Part shown: positions 15,639 through 24,468 of the stretch, piece by piece | Numbering within the stretch: position 1 is the stretch's first letter | Layout: each line of letters starts with the position of its first letter | Origin: Acidobacteriota bacterium | GTDB lineage: Bacteria > Acidobacteriota > Terriglobia > Acidiferrales > UBA7541 | Assembly (NCBI GenBank): GCA_016201285.1 | Contig: JACQDE010000020.1 | Span: forward strand, 1-47,708 | Reading direction: 5' to 3' | DNA: 47,708 nucleotides | Made by a program: the position numbers and the translations under genes | The notes under the pieces: model-generated | Database searches by the model: none | What the model saw: the letters and a program-made list of their open reading frames with translations, nothing else | Told to the model about the DNA's origin: nothing

Positions 15639-17138
15639 CTATTTTCCGCTGGTGTCGTGCGGCGCGTCATTGCCGGGCGCATCGGCAGCGGCGGCGCGGG
15701 CGGACGTACGGCGGCGGGTTTCGATGCCCAGGCGCTTGATCTTTTGGTTGAGGGTCGAGAGCGGGATCTGGAAGCGCTCCGAAGCTTCGGTCTGGTTCCA
15801 GTTGGTCTGTTCGAGCATGTCGAGAATGATGCGCCGCTCGACTTCCTCCATAATTTGAAACAGCGACGGGGCGGAGCTATCGGCGCCGGTGCGCGCGCCG
15901 GGCTCGCCGGGCAGCAGGGGCATCATTTCCGACAACTGCAAGCGCACACCTTTCACAATTTCCTTGGAGCGGACGGAATCCGGCAGGAGATCCATGTCCA
16001 CGGCGTCGCCGGTGGAAAGGACGACGGCGCGCTCGACGACGTTCTCGAGCTCGCGGACGTTGCCGGGCCAGTCGTAGTCCATCAGGAGTTTCATGGCGGC
16101 GGGCGTACAGCGGCGGGAAATCTTGCCGTTCTCCTCGCAATAGCGGCGCATGAAGTGGTCGATCAACAGGGGAATGTCTTCCTTGCGCTCGCGAAGAGGC
16201 GGAAGGCGGAGAGAGATGACGTTCAAGCGGTGGTAAAGGTCCTCGCGGAAGCGGCCTTCCTTGACCAGGGTGAGCAAGTCGGAGTTGGAGGCGGCGAGAA
16301 TGCGGACGTCCACCTTAATCGTGTCCGTGCCGCCGAGGCGCATGAACTCGCGCTCCTGGATGACGCGGAGAAGCTTGGCCTGGGTTTCCGGGCCGATGGT
16401 GCTGATCTCGTCGAAGAAGATGGTGCCGGTGTCGGCGACTTCGAAGAGCCCTTTCTTCGAAGCGACCGCGGAGGTGAAAGCGCCCTTCACGTGGCCGAAG
16501 AGCTGGGATTCGAGCAGGTCCACGGGGATGGAGCCGCTATTCACAGGCACGAAGGGCTTGTCGGCGCGCGTGGAAGCGGAGTGGATGGCCTTGGCGATGA
16601 GTTCCTTGCCGGTGCCGCTTTCGCCCTGGATGAGGACGGTAGAGCGGGAGGGCGCGACTTGAGCGACGAGGTCGAAGAGAGAGAGCATTTTCTCGCTCTT
16701 GCCGATGATGTTGGGGAAGTTGTAGCGCTGCTTGAGGGCGCGCTTGAGTTGGAGGTTTTCGTCGCGGAGCCGGCGATCCTCGACGGCCTGCGCGACTTGG
16801 GCGAGAAGCTCGTCGTTGGACCAGGGCTTGGTGATGTAGTCCTTGGCGCCGGTCTTGAAGGCGGCGCGAGCCATGTCAATGGAGCCGTAGGCGGTGATGA
16901 GAATGACGGAGAGATCAGGATCGCGGGTGTGAATCTCCTTGAGCATGTCGAGGCCGTTGCGATCGGGGAGACTGACGTCGAGGAGGAGCAGGTCGTAGGG
17001 GCGGTCCTCGAGAGCGGAGAGGCCGGCGTTGCCGGTCCCGGCCGCGGCCACCTCGTAGCCCTCGGAGGAGAGGAGCAACTCGAGGCCTTCGCGGATTTCC
17101 AGTTCGTCGTCAACGACGAGGATCGATCCCTTAGACAT
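15639..17138 (-). CDS. sigma-54-dependent response regulator (NtrC family)
   Basis: About 499 residues: receiver domain (ILVVDDE near the start, phospho-acceptor Asp in LLLLDVSLPDRNG, Lys in ITKPW), AAA+ domain (Walker A GESGTGKE, Walker B region IFFDEIST, arginine-finger region RFREDLYHRLNV) and a Fis-type helix-turn-helix (NQTEASERFQIPLSTLNQKI). It should activate RNA polymerase-sigma54 when phosphorylated. The sigma-54 contact loop reads GAFTSA instead of the usual GAFTGA. The ATG at 17138 follows TTTAGGTG; a GTG at 17147 is the alternative. The probable kinase is at 19709-22555, with a restriction-modification gene between them. Confidence 0.95.
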   Translation of the reverse strand: MSKGSILVVDDELEIREGLELLLSSEGYEVAAAGTGNAGLSALEDRPYDLLLLDVSLPDRNGLDMLKEIHTRDPDLSVILITAYGSIDMARAAFKTGAKDYITKPWSNDELLAQVAQAVEDRRLRDENLQLKRALKQRYNFPNIIGKSEKMLSLFDLVAQVAPSRSTVLIQGESGTGKELIAKAIHSASTRADKPFVPVNSGSIPVDLLESQLFGHVKGAFTSAVASKKGLFEVADTGTIFFDEISTIGPETQAKLLRVIQEREFMRLGGTDTIKVDVRILAASNSDLLTLVKEGRFREDLYHRLNVISLRLPPLRERKEDIPLLIDHFMRRYCEENGKISRRCTPAAMKLLMDYDWPGNVRELENVVERAVVLSTGDAVDMDLLPDSVRSKEIVKGVRLQLSEMMPLLPGEPGARTGADSSAPSLFQIMEEVERRIILDMLEQTNWNQTEASERFQIPLSTLNQKIKRLGIETRRRTSARAAAADAPGNDAPHDTSGK

Positions 17139-17167
17139 TTGTTGCACCTAAATCCGCATAAGCTGCT

Positions 17168-19657
17168 TCATGCGTCGTCTTCACTGGCTTCATACGGCCC
17201 AAGGAACCGTTCGCCGTTGAAATGGATGAGGTGCGTAGGCGCCTCGGCAACCCAGACCTCCGTTTCCCATGAAATCTCGTTCAGGTACTTGACCATCGAC
17301 GAGCGTTCCAGGAATGCCGTTACGAACACAAGCCCGGCCCTGCAACCCTTGAACAGGCGTTGCAGTTCGCCGCGACGCTTTGGATTAACGGGACCGTGAC
17401 TCGTAACCGCTTCAATCAGCACGAGCCAGTTTTTAGGCTCGAGAAAAACAACGACGTCCGGCATTTTTCCGTGAACGTCCACCGTCACGCCGAGTGCCTG
17501 AAGCAAAGGCTCGTCAAAATACGCCCATTTATGGGCCGTATCACCAACGTAAACGAGCCTTCCGCCGGTGGCAAAAAGCTCGCAAAAATCCGCAATGATT
17601 CGTTCAATCAGGATGTTCTGACCACCCGGTGATAGTGTGATGATCTTGCCTTCTGCAACCTGAATTGGTATGCGCTTCATCTCCCGCTCTTGCGCGTACT
17701 TCCTTTTTAGCGTTTCCATGGACGCAAGATAGTTTTTCAAGCCTTTTTCCCATTTTGCCGTCCCAAATGTGCGCAACAATTTCAACAGACTCACCTCAAT
17801 CTGATACACGGCATGGGGGCTGTTGGTCGGGCGGTCGGGCTTGTCAGGGTTGATGACGACGATCCCACCTTCAAGGAATTGGTGAATCGTCTGACGTCGC
17901 ACCGTTTCCCGAGTGTTCGGCGCGTATTTTTTCCCGTAGTGCTCTTCAAAAAACTCCATCATCGGCGTAATGCCCATCAAGGGTGCCTCGGCGTCGGTCC
18001 AGTGGGTGTCGGGTTTGAGATCAAGCAAGGACAGTAGCGTCAGTGCAGACCGTTCATTCTGCTGCTCACGCGGCAACCCAAGGTCTTTGAGAATCGCAAG
18101 CGATTCGTCAATCCGCTTCTTCGCTTTCACAGGATCCGGCACGTTAGTAGGTTCGGGCAAGTTCAGGGCCTCCTCAACAAATGCGTCTAGTTCGGTTTGT
18201 TCCGGAAATGCCTCGCCGAGGCGAGAACCGAGTGCCTCCAACTGCGACCGCGTTGGGTATTTCAGATTCCGCAGGTCGGTCGCGTTCACCTGGGTGTGAC
18301 CACTGAACTGTCGAAAGTACAGGTCAACCAAAGTTGAATTCAGAAATGCGGCAAGACCCCTTGCGAGCTTTCTTGGCAACCCGCCACCCCGACGATGAAA
18401 GTAATTCACATGGTTTTCAAAACCGATCCATTCCGCGTCCACGCGGTCGGGGTCGAACAGAGCGGCTACAATACGCCGGTTCTCCTCCTTCGCTGAAAAC
18501 CTTTTGACAAGCACATACATGCCCTTGGGAACCAGCAGTTCTCCGGCGCCTGGAAGCCGAGCTAATGCCTCCGGCTTCTTCCCACCGGGCTTCGGCCAGA
18601 CCACAAAACCATTCTCAAAGTTTCGAGGGTAAATCAACGGTACGGTCTCAGCGCCGGGGAATTCCCGCAAGAAGGCCGTTGCGCGGAAATCAACGACGCG
18701 GCCGGTCGAAACCTCAAGATCATGTTCCCTCAGGGTCCAAGACAACTGACCCAGCTTTTCGGCGACTGAAGCTCCAAGCTCGTCGGGCACAACATGAATG
18801 AAGCGTTCCGGGTCACCCGGCCGCACCAACTGCGCATACTTAATCTCGCGCACTGCGAAAAAGTCGTCATCGGGGCCGCTGCTAGAAGTGATCGTCACTT
18901 GCGCGTCTCTCGTGCCACTCTTGACTCCGTATAGAATGACGTTTTCCTGCAAGACCTCATCTTCTTTGAACGCAACTTCGCGCGAATCGAAAACGTGAAT
19001 ACGCCGAATCGCCAAGGAGTCCAAAAGCATTTTTCGGAACGGCTTAAAGTACGGACCATTACAAAAACTGCGAGGCGTGATCGCGACGAGCTCGCCATCG
19101 GATTCAAGCAGCATCACTACGATGGACAGGAAAGCAGCGTACAGATTGGACGTTTCAATGCCGATTTCTCGCAATCTTAGTCGTGTTTCTGAATCGCTGT
19201 TAATCTTTCTGTATGGCGGGTTCAGGATGGCACACTGGTAACGCTCAACTGGAGCGAACATCTCTTGGCGCAACTGTCGTACAGCATCGTCAACAAAATC
19301 CCCCTCAATAGCCCGCCACTCAAATCCAATTCCTGCTGTCTCGCAACTCTTGCGGCATTGATCCAGAGTCGTCTTTAGGTACTCGATGAGTGTTGGATCT
19401 ACCTCATAGGCTGTGGCATGGATCGATTTTGGCTTCTCCTCTCGTCCGCAGACCTCGCTTACGAATGCTGCGGTGAGCGAACCTACCCCTGCCCCGGCAT
19501 CGAGTAGCCTAATGGTCTCCGCTTTGGCCGCAAACATAGACGCCATCAACCGCGCCGTGGCAGCCGGTGTCATAAACTGACCCAGCTCCGAGCGGCGCTC
19601 AGGGTCAAGCTTTCGGTTCGCGTCAAGGCGAAAGAAATCTACGCTCTCTGTCAGCAC
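17168..19657 (-). CDS. fused DNA methyltransferase / BsuBI-PstI-type restriction endonuclease
   Basis: 829 residues. The N-terminal half is an N6-adenine methyltransferase: QFMTP start motif, SAM motif LDAGAGVGS (52-60), catalytic NPPY (146-149), then a target-recognition-like region. From about residue 560 the protein resembles the BsuBI/PstI endonuclease family, including FLEGGIVVINPDKPDRPTNS, QNILIERIIADFCELF and the catalytic stretch PDVVVFLEPKNWLVLIEAVTSHGP. In PstI and BsuBI these activities are separate genes. GTG start with AAGGA six bases upstream. GC is about 47% by hand count at 18301-18360, against about 62% in the adjoining regulator (16501-16560), suggesting recent transfer. It separates a histidine kinase from its regulator. 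Specificity cannot be read from sequence. Confidence 0.9.
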   Translation of the reverse strand: MLTESVDFFRLDANRKLDPERRSELGQFMTPAATARLMASMFAAKAETIRLLDAGAGVGSLTAAFVSEVCGREEKPKSIHATAYEVDPTLIEYLKTTLDQCRKSCETAGIGFEWRAIEGDFVDDAVRQLRQEMFAPVERYQCAILNPPYRKINSDSETRLRLREIGIETSNLYAAFLSIVVMLLESDGELVAITPRSFCNGPYFKPFRKMLLDSLAIRRIHVFDSREVAFKEDEVLQENVILYGVKSGTRDAQVTITSSSGPDDDFFAVREIKYAQLVRPGDPERFIHVVPDELGASVAEKLGQLSWTLREHDLEVSTGRVVDFRATAFLREFPGAETVPLIYPRNFENGFVVWPKPGGKKPEALARLPGAGELLVPKGMYVLVKRFSAKEENRRIVAALFDPDRVDAEWIGFENHVNYFHRRGGGLPRKLARGLAAFLNSTLVDLYFRQFSGHTQVNATDLRNLKYPTRSQLEALGSRLGEAFPEQTELDAFVEEALNLPEPTNVPDPVKAKKRIDESLAILKDLGLPREQQNERSALTLLSLLDLKPDTHWTDAEAPLMGITPMMEFFEEHYGKKYAPNTRETVRRQTIHQFLEGGIVVINPDKPDRPTNSPHAVYQIEVSLLKLLRTFGTAKWEKGLKNYLASMETLKRKYAQEREMKRIPIQVAEGKIITLSPGGQNILIERIIADFCELFATGGRLVYVGDTAHKWAYFDEPLLQALGVTVDVHGKMPDVVVFLEPKNWLVLIEAVTSHGPVNPKRRGELQRLFKGCRAGLVFVTAFLERSSMVKYLNEISWETEVWVAEAPTHLIHFNGERFLGPYEASEDDA

Positions 19658-19708
19658 AGCAGTTCCTTACAAAAACACTCGGTATGTGACGACTGGGACT
19701 TCCAAGCA

Positions 19709-22555
19709 TTAGACATGAACCGCTTTCCGAGCAACGGGGAACTCGAGACGAAAGGACGTGCCCTTGCCAGCGGTGGAGCGCACATCAATCTTGCCGGCGT
19801 GCTCCTTGATGATGCCGTAGCTGACGGAGAGGCCGAGGCCGGTGCCGCGGCCGGAAGACTTGGTGGTGAAGAACGGGTCAAAGATGCGGTTCACGAGCTC
19901 CGGGGTGATGCCCACGCCGGTGTCCGTGATTTCGACTTCGACCGCGCCGTTATTGGCGCCGGTGCGGACCTCGAGCATGCCGCCATTGGGCATGGCGTCG
20001 CGGGCGTTCAGGAACAGGTTGAGGAAAACCTGCTGCAGCCGGTTGGCGGAGCCCAGAACCGGCGGCAAGGGCTGCACAAGCGTCTTGATGATGGAGATGC
20101 GCGCGGTGCGGAGCGGATGAGAGACGAGTGAGAGAGTCTCCTCGACGACGTCGTTCAGGTCCACCTCGGAAAACTCGGCGCCGCCGGTGCGCGAGAAATT
20201 GAGCAGGTTGTTGACGATCTCGCTGGCGCGGAAGGTCTGCTTGACGATTTTGTCCACCAGCTTGTGGCGCGGGTCGTCGGGCGGCAACTGGCGGGCGAGC
20301 ATCTGGCTGTAATTGGAGATGACGGCGAGGGGCGTATTGACCTCGTGGGCGACGCCGGCGGCAAGCAGGCCGAGCGAGGTGAGCTTCTCGCTTTGCATCA
20401 TCTGCTCTTCCCTGGTGACGCGCTGGGTGATGTCGTCCATGAGGATGAGGCGGCCGAGGCGCTCGCCGGTCTTGCCGATGAGCGGGGCGATGGAGACATT
20501 GACGACGAGCTGGCGGTTGGCGCGGGTGCGCAGGGGGAACTTGTAGATCCCGGAGACGTGCTCGTCGGCGGCGCGGGTGGCGATTTCGGCGCAAAGGTCG
20601 AGCGGAAGAACCGCGTCGAGCTTGCGGCCGACGGCGTCAGCGCGAGCGGCGCCGATGAGCTGCTCGAGATGCGAGTTCCAGGAATCAATCGAGCCTTCAA
20701 GGTCCACGGCGAGGACGCCGACGCTCAAGGATTCAACGATGTTTTCGCTGAAATCCTTGAGGCGCTCGATCTGGACGGCCTTTTGCTCGAGAGAGTGATA
20801 AAGGCGGGAGTTATCAATGGCGATGGCGACGTAGTCGGCCATGGTGAGGAGAAGCTCGACGTCCTCGCTGGAGAGGAAGTCGCCGTCCACGGTTTTGCCG
20901 ACGCCGAGGAAGGCGACCGTGCGGTCTTGAATACGGCAGGGGATGAAATAGTTGAGGTCGAGCTGCTCGACGGTAGCGCACTGCGATTCGCTGAGCGTCT
21001 CGCGGAGGCGGGCGAGGCGCGCGGATTCGACGAAGAGATAGCCGTAAGCGAGTGCGGGATTCGACGGCGAAAGGAAACCGAGATCGGGCGGGACGCCGTA
21101 GCGCACGCCCATGGAGCGGGCGAGATAGAACGAAGGCGGCTGCGCGCCGTTCTCGAGAAAAACGGCGATGCGGTCCACGAGGAAAGTCTGGGAGATGCGG
21201 TCGAGGACCGAGCCGAGCATGGGCTCGAGGCGAACCTCATTGGTCAGCGTGCGCCCGAACTCGATCAGGGTGCGGCGATAGTCGAAGCGATCGCGATAGA
21301 AAAAGCGATCCAGCCGCGCCTGGATCCAATCGCGGATGGGCTGGAAAAGCAGCGCGGCGATGACGATGGGAATGACGCTCCCGACCGGGCCGGTGGGCCA
21401 GGCAGCGTGGAAGAGCTGGCCGATCAAGGTCACGATGGCGAAGTAGATGGCCACCACGCCGGCGGTGGCCACGGTGTAAGCGACGCCGCGCTTGAAGATG
21501 ATGTCCACGTCCATCAGGCGGTAGCGAATGATGGCGTAGCCGAAACAGAGCGGGATGAGAGCGAGCGAAAGGGCCGAGAATTTCATCCACCAGCGGGGCA
21601 GGATGCCCAGGGAGAAGGGCAGGATATAGAGCAACAGGAAGGGAAGCGTTCCGGCCAGAGTGCCGCCGGTGACCCACTTTAACTGCTGGCGGAGCACGCC
21701 GCTGGGGGCGCGGCGGTAGCTGCGGAGGAAAACCAGCGCGGCGAGGAGAAAGTAGGCGCCCAGGTAAAGGTGCTCCATCTGGTCGAGGAGGATGCGGGCG
21801 CCGAGCGAGGGCACGAAACTGAGGGCCTGGGTGGCGACGCCGATGTGGAGGAGCAGGATGGCGGCGGGCACGGCGTACACGGCGAGCAGCTTGAACGAAT
21901 CGGAGTAGCGCGCAGCACGGCGCTCGGGAAAGACGAGCGCAAAGTGGACCAGCACGGCGGGCTGGAGCAGCAGCGCGGCGACGTTGGCCCAGTACACGGT
22001 CCAGTCAAACGGATTCAGCTTGCCGCTGTAGTGGAAGGAATACAGGATGAACGAGGCCAGGCAGAAGACGTAAAAGTGAATAGCGCGGGGCGCGTTCCAG
22101 CGGCTGACGAAAATGAACAGTCCGATGAAGAGATAAAGGAGACCCACGACGCGGAGGTAGTTCTCGATGGAGGTGGGCTTCTCCGCGGGGATGGTGACGA
22201 CGCTGGTGTCGAACTCCGAGCCGGCGCGGCTGATGGAGTAGGTGAGCTTAGCCCAGGGGCCGGCCTTCCACAGTTCCTGGGTGACCTGAACGGCGCGCTG
22301 GATGTCGCGGCCACGCGCGGGACCCTTGATGACGCGGACGATGTCGCCGGGCTTGATGCCGGCGGTGTCCGCGGGAGAGCCCGTGGCCACGAGAAAGGCG
22401 CGAACGCCGGAAGAGGAATCTTCCCAGGAAACGCCGTCTTCCGGGGTGACGAAAGTGGAGCGCTGGTGGAAGTTGAGGATGCCGAAGATGAACGCCGCCA
22501 GCGTGAGCATTGCCAGCGAAACCTGACCAAGCCGCAGACGCAGACTGCTATTCAT
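19709..22555 (-). CDS. membrane sensor histidine kinase with PDZ, GAF and PAS domains
   Basis: About 948 residues: N-terminal membrane helix, PDZ-like domain (SPADTAGIKPGDIVRVI, about 70-85), a block of seven or more membrane helices (about 140-390), a GAF-like domain (about 430-600), a PAS domain (about 625-740), HisKA with the phospho-His in LAAGVAHEVNTPLAVI, and HATPase (NLFLNARDAMPNGG, DTGVGITPE, GTGLGLSVSYGI). This is an NtrB-type kinase that would phosphorylate the sigma-54 regulator downstream. A periplasmic-side PDZ suggests sensing of peptides or envelope stress; this is inference. ATG at 22555 chosen because the upstream TTG at 22579 lacks a ribosome site. Confidence 0.94.
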   Translation of the reverse strand: MNSSLRLRLGQVSLAMLTLAAFIFGILNFHQRSTFVTPEDGVSWEDSSSGVRAFLVATGSPADTAGIKPGDIVRVIKGPARGRDIQRAVQVTQELWKAGPWAKLTYSISRAGSEFDTSVVTIPAEKPTSIENYLRVVGLLYLFIGLFIFVSRWNAPRAIHFYVFCLASFILYSFHYSGKLNPFDWTVYWANVAALLLQPAVLVHFALVFPERRAARYSDSFKLLAVYAVPAAILLLHIGVATQALSFVPSLGARILLDQMEHLYLGAYFLLAALVFLRSYRRAPSGVLRQQLKWVTGGTLAGTLPFLLLYILPFSLGILPRWWMKFSALSLALIPLCFGYAIIRYRLMDVDIIFKRGVAYTVATAGVVAIYFAIVTLIGQLFHAAWPTGPVGSVIPIVIAALLFQPIRDWIQARLDRFFYRDRFDYRRTLIEFGRTLTNEVRLEPMLGSVLDRISQTFLVDRIAVFLENGAQPPSFYLARSMGVRYGVPPDLGFLSPSNPALAYGYLFVESARLARLRETLSESQCATVEQLDLNYFIPCRIQDRTVAFLGVGKTVDGDFLSSEDVELLLTMADYVAIAIDNSRLYHSLEQKAVQIERLKDFSENIVESLSVGVLAVDLEGSIDSWNSHLEQLIGAARADAVGRKLDAVLPLDLCAEIATRAADEHVSGIYKFPLRTRANRQLVVNVSIAPLIGKTGERLGRLILMDDITQRVTREEQMMQSEKLTSLGLLAAGVAHEVNTPLAVISNYSQMLARQLPPDDPRHKLVDKIVKQTFRASEIVNNLLNFSRTGGAEFSEVDLNDVVEETLSLVSHPLRTARISIIKTLVQPLPPVLGSANRLQQVFLNLFLNARDAMPNGGMLEVRTGANNGAVEVEITDTGVGITPELVNRIFDPFFTTKSSGRGTGLGLSVSYGIIKEHAGKIDVRSTAGKGTSFRLEFPVARKAVHV

Positions 22556-22740
22556 CGAGGCCAACCCACCCCAAGGCAACCTACCCTAAAAGTGCAGCAC
22601 GTTCCATTCCACAGGATATGAGATTCCGTTTGTCGTAACTTGTTCACACCGAAGAGATTATCGGAGTGTTTCCAGTGGGGAGGGAATTCTATCTTATTTT
22701 CTGAATTCATGTTACCGAATTCCGTAAGCTGCTGAAACCT

Positions 22741-24450
22741 CTAGAACTGGAAGCTGAGTCCGCCCCTGAACGACCGGAAAGAAGGAACGAGCAGAATCTG
22801 ACCTTCAGGCATGTTCACCGGAACGTAACCCTGAGCGAGGAGATTACGGAAGTCGGCCAGAGCTTCGACCCTGCCCGGAAAGAAGAAATTCGGCAGGGGC
22901 TGACGAACGCGAACGTTCAGATTCGGGTCCATCTGATAAAGGGCCTCACCAAAGGGATCCTGCCGAGAGACCGCCGAAGCGTTCATCCACTTGTAGCTGG
23001 CAGTGAAATAGGTGCCGGCCCGAGGCACGCGGCCGGAAACACGGGCGGCAAAGCTGTGTCGCTGGCGCGTGGCGAGCGAGCTGCGCAGGTCCACAGCGGG
23101 GAGCGAGTCGGGTGTGAGGGCGCCAGCCCAGGCGTAGATGAAGCCAGCTTCCCAATCGCCGGAAAACTTCTGGCGGAAGGCGAGGCGTGAGCCCCAGGCG
23201 TAGGATTCGCCGCCGTCGTACGCGAAGGAGTGGGAGAAGAAATCCTGGAAGAAATCGGGGCTGGCGGCGGCGCCGCGGCCGAAGACGGCGGTGTGGCGCG
23301 AACGGTCGCGGAAGACGGAGGCGACGAGCGTGGAGTTGGGGCCGAGCTGATGCTCGAGCGCCAGCTCGTCATGCCAGCCGCTCTCGATCGCCGGGCGGCC
23401 GTTGCGGAGGAAGACGGCCGGGAAGGCATCGAGCGCGAGCAAGGCGTTTTCCAGGGCGCCGGTGGGCGCGTCGAGCGAGGAAAACGGCCGGGGCGCGACG
23501 GTGAGCGAAAGCTGCCAGGCCGGAGCGAGCCGCACGTCGAGTTCACCGCGCGGGCGGAGCGACGATGTGGAGCGGCCAAGACCCACAAGCAAATATTCGG
23601 CGCCGTAGCGGAACAGGATGCGGCCGCCAAGCGTGAGCTGGCCGGAATGGTCCATACGGGCGCCGCGGAAGACAGGCCCGGAATCGCCCAACTGGGCGCG
23701 GCGGAGAACCAGGGTGGTCTGCGGCCCGCGACCCAGCTCGCCGGAAGGCAGCCAAATGGTGGCGAGGCCGGCGGAAGTCGAGCGCTCGTAGCTGGCGTCA
23801 CCGGCGAAGACGAGGCGCTGAACGCGGCCGATGCGCTGCTCGTAGGCGAAGGCAGTGGAAGGAGCATCCACGACGTTGGAGACGGAGCCGGGACGTCGCG
23901 CGCCGGAAGTAAGCTCGAGGCGGCCTCGGGCGCGTCGCTTGCGGTGCGACTCCGGCTGCGCCGTGCTGTCTTCGACGACCTCGCCATCGGCCCAGCGCAA
24001 GACGGGGCGCGTGGCGGAAGAACTGCGCAGCACCCAGGCCCAGTCGTCGGATTCCGACGACGGGCCGGACTGGCGGCGCAGGCGGTCGAGGGACGTGAAG
24101 ACGGAATCGAGCTCGACGCGAAGGATGGTGGTCAGGTTGGACTCGATGCGGATGTGACGCTCGAGCGCGGGCAGGAAGCCGGCGAGAGTGACGCGGACGG
24201 AGTAGAAACCCGGACGAACGCGCTCGGAGGAAAACACACCACGATCATTGGTGAGGAGCTGAACCGGCGTGGCGGCGCGCGCATCCTCGGAAAGGAGCAC
24301 CACCGTGGCGCCCATCTGCGGGACACCGGCGGGGTCCACCACGAGGCCGGAGAGCTTGCCGAAGGACGTATCCGCCAGCAGCGCAGTCCCGCAGAGCGGG
24401 ACACACAGCAGGAACGCCCAAGCGATGGCCGGGAATCGCCGAAACATCAC
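22741..24450 (-). CDS. outer-membrane beta-barrel protein with carboxypeptidase-regulatory-like domain
   Basis: 569 residues. A signal peptide (AIAWAFLLCVPLCGTALLA) is followed by a carboxypeptidase-regulatory-like Ig fold (GKLSGLVVDPAGVPQMGATVVLL ... GVFSSERVRPGFYSVRVTLAGF), about residues 30-115, then about 400 residues of alternating amphipathic strands ending in GGLSFQF, the aromatic C-terminal signature of outer-membrane barrels. It looks like a TonB-receptor relative without an obvious plug domain. The GTG at 24450 has GGAGG nine bases upstream. It starts 18 bases after the GWxTD gene, so the two form an operon and may act together at the envelope. Confidence 0.8.
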   Translation of the reverse strand: MMFRRFPAIAWAFLLCVPLCGTALLADTSFGKLSGLVVDPAGVPQMGATVVLLSEDARAATPVQLLTNDRGVFSSERVRPGFYSVRVTLAGFLPALERHIRIESNLTTILRVELDSVFTSLDRLRRQSGPSSESDDWAWVLRSSSATRPVLRWADGEVVEDSTAQPESHRKRRARGRLELTSGARRPGSVSNVVDAPSTAFAYEQRIGRVQRLVFAGDASYERSTSAGLATIWLPSGELGRGPQTTLVLRRAQLGDSGPVFRGARMDHSGQLTLGGRILFRYGAEYLLVGLGRSTSSLRPRGELDVRLAPAWQLSLTVAPRPFSSLDAPTGALENALLALDAFPAVFLRNGRPAIESGWHDELALEHQLGPNSTLVASVFRDRSRHTAVFGRGAAASPDFFQDFFSHSFAYDGGESYAWGSRLAFRQKFSGDWEAGFIYAWAGALTPDSLPAVDLRSSLATRQRHSFAARVSGRVPRAGTYFTASYKWMNASAVSRQDPFGEALYQMDPNLNVRVRQPLPNFFFPGRVEALADFRNLLAQGYVPVNMPEGQILLVPSFRSFRGGLSFQF

Positions 24451-24468
24451 AGCGCTATGCCTCCCACG

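Noticed and set aside
15657..17399. 580-codon plus-strand open frame
   Set aside because: Antisense shadow of the sigma-54 regulator; composition bias and lack of motifs show it is not a gene.
17168..19657. CTGCAG as the recognition site of the fused restriction-modification protein
   Set aside because: PstI and BsuBI cut CTGCAG, and the site occurs several times in the window, but kinship of the nuclease domain does not fix specificity.
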